Origin: an uncultured Clostridium sp.
GTDB taxonomy: Bacteria > Bacillota > Clostridia > Lachnospirales > Lachnospiraceae
Length of the DNA stretch: 41,263 nt
Direction: 5' to 3'
Assembly: GCA_946553025.1 (NCBI GenBank)
Contig: CAMNRM010000045.1
Location: forward strand, 1-41,263
Shown piece after piece: positions 1 to 7,145 of this stretch. Made by a program: the position numbers and the translations under genes. The notes under the pieces are model-generated. The model did not search any database. It saw only the letters and a program-made list of their open reading frames with translations, and was not told the DNA's origin. Positions within the stretch are counted from its first letter, which is position 1. Each line of letters starts with the position of its first letter.

Positions 1-115
1 CAGCTTAGTGAAGTGCGCCCATTTTTGGGCTGTCCTCTACTTTCTTTCACACTAACTTACCTCCAAGATGGAAAAATGGATGTTTTATTGGCCTGTTTGT
101 TCTGTGTTTTTGTCG

Positions 116-760
116 TCAGGCGCGATCGAGCATATCGTTTTTTTCCTGCTCAAAATGTTTTTTTAAGAGTTCTGATGCCAGAGAAAGATTGCGTTTTTCC
201 AGGGCATCGGCGATTTTTTTATGTTCGGCGGCCACACACGCCATGGTGGATGGGAGAAGCTGGTATTTATTCGTTAAGATGGTCAGCTGGCTCCGCAGAA
301 GTTCGGCGGCATGGTAGAGTCGGGAATTGTTCGCATACTGGAAGAAAAGATCGTGGAAATCGTCAGAAAGATTGCGGAAGGTATCAAAATCTTCGGCAGA
401 CAGGGCCTCTTCCTGAAGGCGCATATTTTTGGCAATGGCCAGAATAAAGTTGTCGGATGTTTCCTCCTCCATTGCCGCGCACATCGCTGTGTTGTCCAGG
501 GCAAAGCAGAAATCGTAAATTTCCCGGATATCCTTTTTGGTCAGGGTAATGACGGTTGCGCCGACATTGGTTACCGATTCCAGCAGCCCTTCCTGGGCCA
601 GCCGTCGGATCGCTTCCCGTGCCGGAGTGTAGCTTGTAGAAAAATGCTCCTGGATCATCTTTACCGTAATCTTTTCTCCGGCAGCAAGGGTTTGGTTAAT
701 AATATCTTTTCTCAGCTGCTGATAAATCTGTTCGGAAAGGGTGACCTTTTCGAGTTTCAT
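116..760 (-). CDS. GntR-family transcriptional regulator, FCD (FadR-like) subfamily
   Basis: This is a 214-residue DNA-binding regulator. Residues about 5-70 form a GntR winged helix-turn-helix, with the typical run SYTPAREAIRRLAQEGLL in the recognition region. Residues about 75-205 are an all-helical FCD domain, recognisable from the Asp/His pattern DDFHDLFF and the late EHKKIADAL helix; FCD domains usually bind a metal and a small carboxylate ligand. I chose the ATG at 760 because AGGAGGT lies just upstream; an in-frame ATG at 820 would add 20 residues unlike the family. It diverges from the ABC-F gene at 966 and could regulate it, but FCD regulators usually control catabolic genes, and the true target may lie left of the window. 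The ligand is unknown. Confidence 0.9.
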   Translation of the reverse strand: MKLEKVTLSEQIYQQLRKDIINQTLAAGEKITVKMIQEHFSTSYTPAREAIRRLAQEGLLESVTNVGATVITLTKKDIREIYDFCFALDNTAMCAAMEEETSDNFILAIAKNMRLQEEALSAEDFDTFRNLSDDFHDLFFQYANNSRLYHAAELLRSQLTILTNKYQLLPSTMACVAAEHKKIADALEKRNLSLASELLKKHFEQEKNDMLDRA

Positions 761-825
761 GATAAGACCTCCTGTGTGATGATGCGGGTGTTTTGTCTTT
801 TTTCCGGCAAAATCATCCATTTTTA

Positions 826-854
826 ATTTTACTGAATTTATCGGGGAAATGCAA
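826..854 (-). promoter_or_regulatory. Candidate sigma-A promoter for the GntR gene
   Basis: Read on the minus strand, TTGCAT (849-854) and TAAAAT (826-831) are separated by 17 bases, a standard vegetative spacing. The -10 box lies about 65 bases before the chosen start codon. Confidence 0.5.
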
Positions 855-877
855 GGGAAAAATCTGTAAAATTAGGT

Positions 878-907
878 TTGAAAATGCAGAAAAATATGTG
901 TTATGAT
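878..907 (+). promoter_or_regulatory. Candidate sigma-A promoter for the ABC-F gene
   Basis: TTGAAA (878-883) and TATGAT (902-907) are 18 bases apart. Transcription would start near 914, so the 26-bp palindrome at 918-943 would sit at the very start of the 5' leader. Confidence 0.5.
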
Positions 908-917
908 AGAGAAAAAG

Positions 918-943
918 GTTGCTGTGAACGTGTGAACAGTAAC
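918..943. repeat. 26-bp dispersed palindromic repeat, copy 1
   Basis: GTTGCTGT, a 10-base centre, then ACAGTAAC. The arms pair along all 8 positions if one G-T pair is allowed. It is one of five related copies in the window (3604, 6048, 9737 and 10614 are the others). Confidence 0.6.
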
Positions 944-965
944 AGAAAAAGCACAGGAGGCAGAT

Positions 966-2885
966 ATGCTTTATCAGATTATGGATGGGACGGTGAGCGT
1001 GGGCGGTGTTACGGTTCTGTCCCATATTGATTTTGCCATTAAGGGCAGGGAAAAGATTGCCGTGGTGGGGAAGAACGGTGCAGGGAAAACGACGCTTCTT
1101 CGGGTGATTGCCGGGGAGCTGGATTTAGATCGGGATGATAAGCGGATGGGACCGGGGATTGTCTGCTCGGAAAAGATTACGGTGGGGATGCTTTGCCAGG
1201 GGAGGGCATCCGATAAGGATAAAACGGTGGAAGAGCTTCTCTTAGAGGGCGCGTCGGGTTTTGCCGGGGATTCGCCGGAGAGGTTTGCCTATGAACTGGA
1301 GTACGATAAGCTCTTTACCGGGTTTGGGTTTTTGCGGGAGGATAAGGTAAGAAAGCTTTCTTCCTTCTCCGGGGGAGAGCAGACAAAGATTTCTCTGATT
1401 CGCCTGCTGCTGCAAAAACCAGATGTCCTGCTGCTGGATGAGCCTACGAACCATTTGGACATAGCTGCGGTGGAGTGGCTGGAGGAATATATGCGATCCT
1501 ATCCCCATGCCGTGGTTTTCGTATCGCATGACCGTTTTTTTCTGGATCAGGTGGTAGATGTCGTGGTGGAAGTGGAAAATGGGAAGCTTAAGCGCTATCC
1601 GGGAAATTATACCCATTACCGCAGACAGAAGGTGAAGGATCTTGCCATCGCAAAAAAGGCTTATGAGCGGCAGCAGGAGGAATTACAGCGGTTAAATCAG
1701 TTGGTGGAGCGGTTTAAACACAAGCCCAACAAGGCAGCCTTTGCCCGTTCCCGCAAAAAGATAGCCGGGCGGATGGAAATTCTGGAAAAGCCGATGGAGG
1801 ACAGTGTGCACATCTTTACCGGGAATATCGATCCCCTGGTTTTGGGCAGCAAATGGGTGATTGAGGCGGAGCATTTAAAGCTGGGCTATGCGAAAGATAA
1901 GGTGATTTGTGAACTTTCGCTTCGGGTAAAGCGGGGGCAGAAAATCGGGATTATCGGGGACAATGGGGCAGGAAAAACGACCTTTTTAAAGACGGTTGCC
2001 GGGTTAATGCCTTCCCTGGGCGGAAAATGTACCCTGGGGAATCGGACGGTGATGGGGTATTTTGACCAGCACTCGGCAGAGATTGTTTCGGAAAAGACGG
2101 TGGCGGAGCATTTTCATGATTTATTTCCGGCACTGACCCAGAAGGAGGTAAGAAGTGTTTTGGGGGCCTATCTTTTCCGGGGGAGGTTAGCGCATGGGAA
2201 GGTTGGTGTATTGTCCGGGGGAGAGAAGGCAAGGCTGGTTTTAGCGGAGCTTTTGCAGAGCAGGCCAAATCTTTTACTTTTGGACGAGCCGACGAACCAT
2301 ATGGATATTCAGGCAAAGGAAACATTAGAGTCTGCATTTGCCGCCTACACGGGGACAATTCTGTTTGTTTCCCATGACCGCTATTTTATCCGGCAGGTGG
2401 CGGATGCCCTGCTGATTTTTGAGGGAGAATCGGTGCTGTACTATCCCTTTGGCTATGAACACTACCGGGAAAAATGCAGGCAGAACCGGATGGGCGGGAT
2501 TGCAGCGCGGATTCAGGCGGAGGATCAGGCATTGATTGCCGGGCTTCGCGCTGTTCCTAAGGCAGAGCGGCACCAGTTAAAAGAAATCGGTACAGAGGAA
2601 GCTTACCAGGACTGGAGGATGGCCCTTGCCGGGGAAGAACTTAACAAGGCCCGGCGGCAGGTGGAACATCTGTGGGAGGAAGCCGAAAGGTACAGACAGG
2701 AGGAAGAAAAGCGCAGGGAGGAAGAGTGGAGAAAATGGGTGGAAATAGGGATGCATGAAGAGAAGGCGATTGCTAAAGGGGCAAAAGCAGGGGGGATTTT
2801 TAGAGAATTGTCGGCTTGCTGGGAGGAGTGGACAGAGGCTTGTATTCGGTGGTTGGAGGCTTATGAGGAGGGAAATGAGGGGTAA
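966..2885 (+). CDS. ABC-F family ATP-binding protein
   Basis: This is a 639-residue soluble protein with two ATP-binding cassettes and no membrane segment, which defines the ABC-F group of ribosome-associated ATPases. The first cassette has Walker A GKNGAGKT (35-42), signature SGGEQ (135-139) and Walker B LLLDEPTNHLD. The second has GDNGAGKT (331-338), SGGEK (417-421) and DEPTNHMD. The linker (about 225-275) is rich in Lys, Arg and Gln as expected for the interdomain helices. A charged coiled tail of about 120 residues follows the second cassette, making the protein longer than most resistance-type members. AGGAGG precedes the ATG. Known family roles are translation-factor activity or protection from ribosome-targeting antibiotics; the sequence alone does not say which. 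Confidence 0.92.
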   Translation: MLYQIMDGTVSVGGVTVLSHIDFAIKGREKIAVVGKNGAGKTTLLRVIAGELDLDRDDKRMGPGIVCSEKITVGMLCQGRASDKDKTVEELLLEGASGFAGDSPERFAYELEYDKLFTGFGFLREDKVRKLSSFSGGEQTKISLIRLLLQKPDVLLLDEPTNHLDIAAVEWLEEYMRSYPHAVVFVSHDRFFLDQVVDVVVEVENGKLKRYPGNYTHYRRQKVKDLAIAKKAYERQQEELQRLNQLVERFKHKPNKAAFARSRKKIAGRMEILEKPMEDSVHIFTGNIDPLVLGSKWVIEAEHLKLGYAKDKVICELSLRVKRGQKIGIIGDNGAGKTTFLKTVAGLMPSLGGKCTLGNRTVMGYFDQHSAEIVSEKTVAEHFHDLFPALTQKEVRSVLGAYLFRGRLAHGKVGVLSGGEKARLVLAELLQSRPNLLLLDEPTNHMDIQAKETLESAFAAYTGTILFVSHDRYFIRQVADALLIFEGESVLYYPFGYEHYREKCRQNRMGGIAARIQAEDQALIAGLRAVPKAERHQLKEIGTEEAYQDWRMALAGEELNKARRQVEHLWEEAERYRQEEEKRREEEWRKWVEIGMHEEKAIAKGAKAGGIFRELSACWEEWTEACIRWLEAYEEGNEG

Positions 2886-2951
2886 ATGGATTTATTGTAT
2901 TTCGTATGTTTACGATAAAAATGCCATATCAAACTAAGGAATAAAATAAGG

Positions 2952-3020
2952 AAAAGAGCAGTAAACGGAATCATCTGCCTGATTTCAAGGTATGTTATGA
3001 TGATGGATTACTGCTCTTTT
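2952..3020. terminator. Bidirectional terminator between convergent genes
   Basis: AAAAGAGCAGTAA (2952-2964) pairs perfectly with TTACTGCTCTTTT (3008-3020). A T-run follows on the plus strand, and a T-rich stretch follows on the minus strand. The long 43-base loop contains further short pairing (ATCAT with ATGAT). It separates the ABC-F gene from the minus-strand gene at 3029. Confidence 0.75.
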
Positions 3021-3028
3021 TTTATGAA

Positions 3029-3541
3029 TTAGCTAAAAACGGTGTTCCGGCGCAGATAGCCGTTATTGTCTTTTTGGCGGAGTTCATTTTCTACCTGTGC
3101 CAGTTTTTGTTCCAGTTTTTTGACTTTTTCCTCATCGGTTTCTGCCTGGATCTGCTGTTCAAGGGTTTTCTTTTCTTCTTTCAGTTTTTCGATTTCCCGC
3201 ACCGCTTTATCGTTATTGCCCTTGCAGATTTCCGGTTCGGGTTTTTGGGGGGTTTTCTCCGGGTTGTTTGCTTTTGGGTTTTTATCAGGATCATCAAAAT
3301 GAATTTTCTTTTGTCCGTCCTCCCCCTGTTCCATCCAGTAGCGCCCGGACGATTCATGCTTTTCTTCCGGGAGATATTCGTCTTTTTCTGGTTTTGCAAA
3401 TTTTGGGGCTTCTTTTGTTTCGGCTTGTTTTGTTTTTGCTTCTTTGACCTTGGTTTCATGTACGTTTGACGGGTCTTTTACCCCGGTTAGTGCAGGATGG
3501 GACTGTGCTGCCCGGGAAGGCGCTGCAAAAATAGGTGTCAT
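3029..3541 (-). CDS. Uncharacterised Lys/Glu/Pro-rich protein with C-terminal coiled coil
   Basis: I do not recognise this 170-residue protein. It has no signal peptide or membrane segment. The N-terminal third contains three tandem 5-residue units KVKEA, KTKQA, ETKEA (31-45). A middle part has a Pro/Lys/Asn-rich stretch (about 80-105) after a short non-repetitive segment with SSGRYWMEQGEDG. Residues about 110-155 look like a coiled coil (repeated EKL/LEQ heptad-like spacing). AAGGAGG sits 8 bases upstream of the ATG, so translation looks real. It stands alone, converging on the ABC-F gene and lying downstream of the sensor kinase on the same strand. Function is unknown; a structural or scaffold role is only a guess. 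Confidence 0.7.
   Translation of the reverse strand: MTPIFAAPSRAAQSHPALTGVKDPSNVHETKVKEAKTKQAETKEAPKFAKPEKDEYLPEEKHESSGRYWMEQGEDGQKKIHFDDPDKNPKANNPEKTPQKPEPEICKGNNDKAVREIEKLKEEKKTLEQQIQAETDEEKVKKLEQKLAQVENELRQKDNNGYLRRNTVFS
3407..3451 (-). repeat. In-frame 15-bp tandem repeat, 3 units
   Basis: Three consecutive 15-bp units encode KVKEA, KTKQA and ETKEA (residues 31-45 of the unknown protein). It is one of five in-frame tandem repeats in the window. Confidence 0.6.
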
Positions 3542-3603
3542 CGCTTATTCCTCCTTTTTGTCCAATGATGTTTGTGTGTTTTGATGACTTTACGTGTTCT
3601 GGT

Positions 3604-3654
3604 GTTATTGTTTATACGTTCAGGTTACACGTTCAGGCTACATGTTTAGTTTAC
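3604..3654. repeat. 26-bp palindrome relic merging into 13-bp tandem repeats
   Basis: GTTATTGT plus a 10-base centre (3604-3621) resembles the left arm of the dispersed palindrome; its right arm is degraded. Overlapping it are three 13-bp units: ACGTTCAGGTTAC (3616-3628), ACGTTCAGGCTAC (3629-3641), ATGTTTAGTTTAC (3642-3654). They lie about 75-110 bases upstream of the minus-strand gene starting at 3541, so they could be promoter-region direct repeats. Confidence 0.5.
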
Positions 3655-3764
3655 TGTTTATGGATGAAATTGCAAGACTTCTGACCTGAACTGCTTTCTG
3701 TAGGTAATGAAATGACGGGCCAGTATAGATGACATGACTACGGACGAAGGTTTAGGGTTTTGCA

Positions 3765-5048
3765 TTAACGAATATTCAGCAGTACATGCAGGCAGAAGCA
3801 CTGTTCTTTTTTTTCGATCTGCATTGCGCCGTGGTATTTTAAGGCAGCCGCCTGGATGTTTTTCAGGCCAATGCCCATGGGGGGAAGCGGATCGGCGGAA
3901 CAGGTATTTGTAAATTCCAGACGATAAAAATCCCCCTGCTGTTCTCCTAAGATATGGATGAAGGGCCGTTCGCTGTCTAGGGAAAGGCAGGCGTTAATGG
4001 CATTGTCCAGGGCATTGGAGAAAATAATGCACAGATCAAAGTCATCAACTACATCATTTGCCGGAAGAAGCAGGGAAATATCGGTGGAAATTCCGCAGTT
4101 TTTTGCACGTTCGAGTTTTTCGCCAAGAAGGATATCGATGGTAGGGTTTCCTGTAGGGCAGGGGAAGGAGAGTGAAGAGGAAATATTTTCCAGTTTTTGA
4201 AGGTAACTTTGGGCGGCTTCCAGGTTTTCCGTGTTCAGAAGTCCGTGCAGGACGGACAAGTGGTTTCGGATGTCGTGGCGGAAAGCCCTGGTTTGCTCGT
4301 CGCGCATCTGTGCTTCGGCAATGTAGGTTTTCTGCGCCTGGGCAGCCTGCGTTAAGGAAGCCAGTGCAGCCTGGGTCTGAAAGCTTTTGCAGGTGCGCTG
4401 CCAGGCATACTGCGTGCAGAAGAGCGCAGCCAGTCCAAGAGCCTGCATAACCAGCAGAAGGAGTTGTTTTCCGGTATGGGTAAAGGAATCCATTATGTGT
4501 ACGGGTACTATGCTGTAGGCGGTTTGCAGGATGTATAATTCTATGATAAAAAAGAACAGAACCGGAAACAGCAGCAGTTCAATGTAAGGGGCATCCTCTT
4601 CGTTTAAGGACAGGTTTTTGACGAGGAGGTTGTAACAGCAGAAACAAAGGACGCAGGTCAGTATGGCCGATAAAAAGATAAGAAGAAAAAGCAGCGGTGT
4701 TTTTCCCAGAAAATAGGGCAGGATGATCACTTCAATGGCATTCATCATGCCAAAAGAAAGCTGCGTTATGTAAAGGGCAAGAACGGAAGCCGTTAAAGAA
4801 ATCATAGGATGATTTTTGGATAAAAAGCGATGAATGGTATACAGCATAAGAAGTTCAGCGCCGATTGCCAGGATTGCGGGAACCAAAAATGCAGAAAAGA
4901 TGAGTTCCATAAGATTAAGCAGGAAGAGATAGGCAGCAAAATACCGGTATTTCAGTGTTTTTCCGGTGAGCCGTCCAATAAAGATAAGGTGCATCATCCC
5001 CTGCATGGTAAGGGTAAACAGATTAAGAAAAACAGTAAGGTAATTCAT
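3765..5048 (-). CDS. GHKL-domain sensor histidine kinase (AgrC/LytTR-partner type)
   Basis: This is a 427-residue membrane kinase. The first 215 residues are hydrophobic with about six transmembrane segments, as in peptide-sensing AgrC-like kinases. A coiled linker (about 220-250) leads to the phospho-acceptor motif FRHDIRNH with His258. The ATPase part has the N-box NALDNAINA (345-353) and the G-box GIGLKNI (392-398), the GHKL pattern of kinases that partner LytTR regulators. A GAAAGGA ribosome site precedes the ATG. The regulator gene lies 125 bp upstream on the same strand and is the obvious partner. No signal-peptide precursor or AgrB-like protease gene is seen nearby, so the stimulus is unknown. 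Confidence 0.9.
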   Translation of the reverse strand: MNYLTVFLNLFTLTMQGMMHLIFIGRLTGKTLKYRYFAAYLFLLNLMELIFSAFLVPAILAIGAELLMLYTIHRFLSKNHPMISLTASVLALYITQLSFGMMNAIEVIILPYFLGKTPLLFLLIFLSAILTCVLCFCCYNLLVKNLSLNEEDAPYIELLLFPVLFFFIIELYILQTAYSIVPVHIMDSFTHTGKQLLLLVMQALGLAALFCTQYAWQRTCKSFQTQAALASLTQAAQAQKTYIAEAQMRDEQTRAFRHDIRNHLSVLHGLLNTENLEAAQSYLQKLENISSSLSFPCPTGNPTIDILLGEKLERAKNCGISTDISLLLPANDVVDDFDLCIIFSNALDNAINACLSLDSERPFIHILGEQQGDFYRLEFTNTCSADPLPPMGIGLKNIQAAALKYHGAMQIEKKEQCFCLHVLLNIR

Positions 5049-5173
5049 GGCAGAAGTCTTTATCCTTTCTTCTGGCAGTTGATAGCAGCATAGGTATATA
5101 AGGAAGTAGCAGAGCGGAGGGCCTGCCCCAGTTTATCGGGCATTCCGAGTTTCCTTTGACCTGGGGAAAGCAT

Positions 5174-5947
5174 TCAGGGAAGGTTTATCGTCCGGCTTTT
5201 CATGTAATGCAGCAGTGCCTGGGTCAAATCACGTTCGCGCAGCCGGGAAACGGGGATTTCCTTATCCTGCATCAGAATCACCCGGCCGTCGTGACAGCCG
5301 CGGACATGGGCGAGGTTGACTAAGTAGCTTCGGTGGCATTTAAAAAATCGTCCGTCAACCTTCCGCTCCAGATCTTCCATCTTGCCGTAATAATCGGTGA
5401 TGCTGCCATCGATCTGATGAATATAAATTTTCCGTCCCATCACTTCTCCATAGAGAATTTTGGACAGGGGGATAATTTCACAGGAATTTCCCTTTTGGAT
5501 AATGAGATTTTTTTGCTGATCCGTGCGCTGGCTTAACGTGTGAAGCACCCGGTTCATTGTCCGCCGGAAACGGACATCCTCCAGCGGTTTGACCAGATAA
5601 TCGTAGGCTTCAACACTGAAGGCGTCAAAGACATATTCTGCCAGAACCGTGATAAAAATCAGCAGGCTCCGGCTTCCCTGCCTGCGCAGCTTTCTGGCTG
5701 TTTCCATGCCGTCCGGCGGAGGCATCTGGATATCTAAAAAAATAACATCGAACACATTTCCGCATTTAAGTAGGGAGGGCCCATCAGAAAAGCAGCGGAT
5801 GGAATAAAAGGAAGCACTTTTTGGCGGATGTTCATTTATCTGTTTATTAGCCTGTTTATTGATTTGTTCATCCATATATTGTGAAAGACGGCGGGAAAGT
5901 TCCTCCGCCATCCATGGTTCATCGTCGCAGATTGCAAAATTTATCAT
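5174..5947 (-). CDS. LytTR-family response regulator
   Basis: This is a 257-residue regulator. Its receiver domain (1-125) has the acidic pair CDDE (7-10) and the phospho-acceptor Asp72 in FLDIQMPPPDG. The C-terminal half (about 145-245) is a LytTR DNA-binding domain, with the family pattern around RFFKCHRSYLVNL. Between receiver strand/helix elements, residues 28-39 are a tandem QINK, QANK, QINE insertion, unusual for a receiver domain. It precedes the sensor kinase in the same orientation, so the two are probably cotranscribed. LytTR regulators commonly bind paired direct repeats and autoregulate; no convincing pair was identified here. Confidence 0.92.
   Translation of the reverse strand: MINFAICDDEPWMAEELSRRLSQYMDEQINKQANKQINEHPPKSASFYSIRCFSDGPSLLKCGNVFDVIFLDIQMPPPDGMETARKLRRQGSRSLLIFITVLAEYVFDAFSVEAYDYLVKPLEDVRFRRTMNRVLHTLSQRTDQQKNLIIQKGNSCEIIPLSKILYGEVMGRKIYIHQIDGSITDYYGKMEDLERKVDGRFFKCHRSYLVNLAHVRGCHDGRVILMQDKEIPVSRLRERDLTQALLHYMKSRTINLP
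5831..5866 (-). repeat. In-frame 12-bp tandem repeat, 3 units
   Basis: Three 12-bp units encode QINK, QANK and QINE (residues 28-39), placed after the first helix of the receiver domain. Length is a multiple of three, so the frame is kept. Confidence 0.65.
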
Positions 5948-6047
5948 GTTTTCACCACACTATTGCCCAGAATAACTCCAGAATACCAGAAAATCAGCGT
6001 GCAGGCAATGCTGTTGTTATAAAATGATGATATTTTGTTATGAACTG

Positions 6048-6073
6048 GTTACTGTTCATATGTTCAAAGTAGG
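6048..6073. repeat. 26-bp dispersed palindromic repeat, degraded copy
   Basis: GTTACTGT followed by a 10-base centre (TCATATGTTC) and AAAGTAGG, in which 5 of 8 right-arm positions still match ACAGTAAC. It lies between sigG and the response regulator gene. Confidence 0.5.
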
Positions 6074-6087
6074 ATGAACGATTGCGA

Positions 6088-6867
6088 TTAGCTAAGGTAA
6101 TTTTTCATAATCTTCAATGCGTTTTTTTCCAGCCTTGATACCTGAGCCTGGGAGATATGGATTTCTTCGGCAACCTCGGTTTGGGTTTTGCCTTCAAAGA
6201 AACGCATATCGATAATGTGGCGCTCGCGCTGGGGGAGTTTTTTCATGGCTTCATTTAAGGAAATATCCTCCACCCAGTTTTCCTCTAAGTTTTTTTTGTC
6301 GCTGATTTGATCCATTACAAACAGAGGATCGCCGCCGTCGGTAAATACCGGCTCGTAAAGGCTTACCGGGCTTTGGATGGCGTCAAGGGCGTAAGTAACC
6401 TCTTCCTTGGTTGCCCCAACCTCGTCGGCGATTTCCATAATGGTCGGCTCCTTCATGTTCTTTTTCATCAGTGCTTCCTTGGCGTAAATGGCTTTATAGG
6501 CGGTGTCACGGATGGAGCGGGATACCCGGATACTGTTATTATCCCGAAGAAAGCGTTTGATTTCCCCGCAGATCATGGGAACGGCGTAAGTGGAAAAGCG
6601 TACTCCCTGGCTGATATCAAAGTTATCGACCGCTTTCATTAGACCGATGCAGCCGATTTGGAAAAGATCATCGACATTTTCCGCATTATTGGCGGTAAAG
6701 CGCTGGATAACACTTAGGACAAGGCGGAGATTGCCTTTGATGTAGGCTTCGCGGGCAGATTTATCGCCCTGAAGAATTTTCTGGAATAATTCTTCCTTTT
6801 CTTCATTGGTCAAAAGGGGCAGCTTGGATGTGTTTACACCGCAGATTTCTACTTTGTATACAGACAT
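6088..6867 (-). CDS. sigG: RNA polymerase sporulation sigma factor SigG
   Basis: This 259-residue sigma-70 family factor directs late forespore transcription. The N-terminal motif KVEICGVNTSKLP is the hallmark of SigG (the region bound by the anti-sigma factor Gin in Bacillus). Region 2 has NLRLVLSVIQRF and the -10-recognition stretch FDISQGVRFSTYAVPMI; region 4 ends with the helix-turn-helix KTQTEVAEEIHISQAQVSRLEK. Length and layout match Bacillus and clostridial SigG throughout. I chose the ATG at 6867, with GGAGG 10 bases upstream; an in-frame ATG at 6882 overlaps this ribosome site and would add five residues not found in the family. The usual neighbours (sigE, spoIIGA) are not in the window. 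It is the strongest evidence that the organism makes endospores. Confidence 0.96.
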   Translation of the reverse strand: MSVYKVEICGVNTSKLPLLTNEEKEELFQKILQGDKSAREAYIKGNLRLVLSVIQRFTANNAENVDDLFQIGCIGLMKAVDNFDISQGVRFSTYAVPMICGEIKRFLRDNNSIRVSRSIRDTAYKAIYAKEALMKKNMKEPTIMEIADEVGATKEEVTYALDAIQSPVSLYEPVFTDGGDPLFVMDQISDKKNLEENWVEDISLNEAMKKLPQRERHIIDMRFFEGKTQTEVAEEIHISQAQVSRLEKNALKIMKNYLS

Positions 6868-6985
6868 TTTCCTTACCTCCATCGTTGCAATATAACTTAC
6901 CTACTTCAAATGATGGACATTTTGGTAAGATTTTATACGGCTGGAAAGATGAAAAAAATTTCCTGAAAAAAGATGGTAAGGGGGC

Positions 6986-7013
6986 TTGACAGATGAAAGA
7001 GAGTTCTTAAACT
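6986..7013 (+). promoter_or_regulatory. Candidate promoter 1 for the DUF362 lipoprotein gene
   Basis: TTGACA (6986-6991) and TAAACT (7008-7013) are 16 bases apart. The -10 box overlaps a small inverted repeat GAGTT-CTTA-AACTC (7001-7014), a possible operator. Confidence 0.4.
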
Positions 7014-7026
7014 CACAGATAAAATT

Positions 7027-7041
7027 ATGCCTGGCAGGCAT
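7027..7041. promoter_or_regulatory. Perfect 15-bp palindrome, possible operator
   Basis: ATGCCTG-G-CAGGCAT is a perfect dyad between the two candidate promoters of the lipoprotein gene. It has no T-run, so it does not look like a terminator; a repressor site is plausible but unproven. Confidence 0.4.
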
Positions 7042-7064
7042 GGTTTGCTATGAAAAAAGAGTAT

Positions 7065-7093
7065 TTGAAGTATTGCGGATGTTAAGGTAAGAT
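7065..7093 (+). promoter_or_regulatory. Candidate promoter 2 for the DUF362 lipoprotein gene
   Basis: TTGAAG (7065-7070) and TAAGAT (7088-7093) are 17 bases apart, about 50 bases before the GTG start. Confidence 0.4.
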
Positions 7094-7145
7094 CATTTTA
7101 TAAAGGAAACAGGTCAATGCAAAAAAGAAAGAGGGGTTTATGTAA

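Noticed and set aside
1-60. Short hairpin GCCCA-TTTT-TGGGC near the window start, similar in feel to insertion-sequence termini
   Set aside because: No transposase or matching second end is in the window, so an insertion sequence cannot be supported.
3074-3469. Plus-strand Phe-rich open frame of 131 codons
   Set aside because: It is the antisense of the Lys/Glu-rich gene on the minus strand, which has a strong ribosome site.
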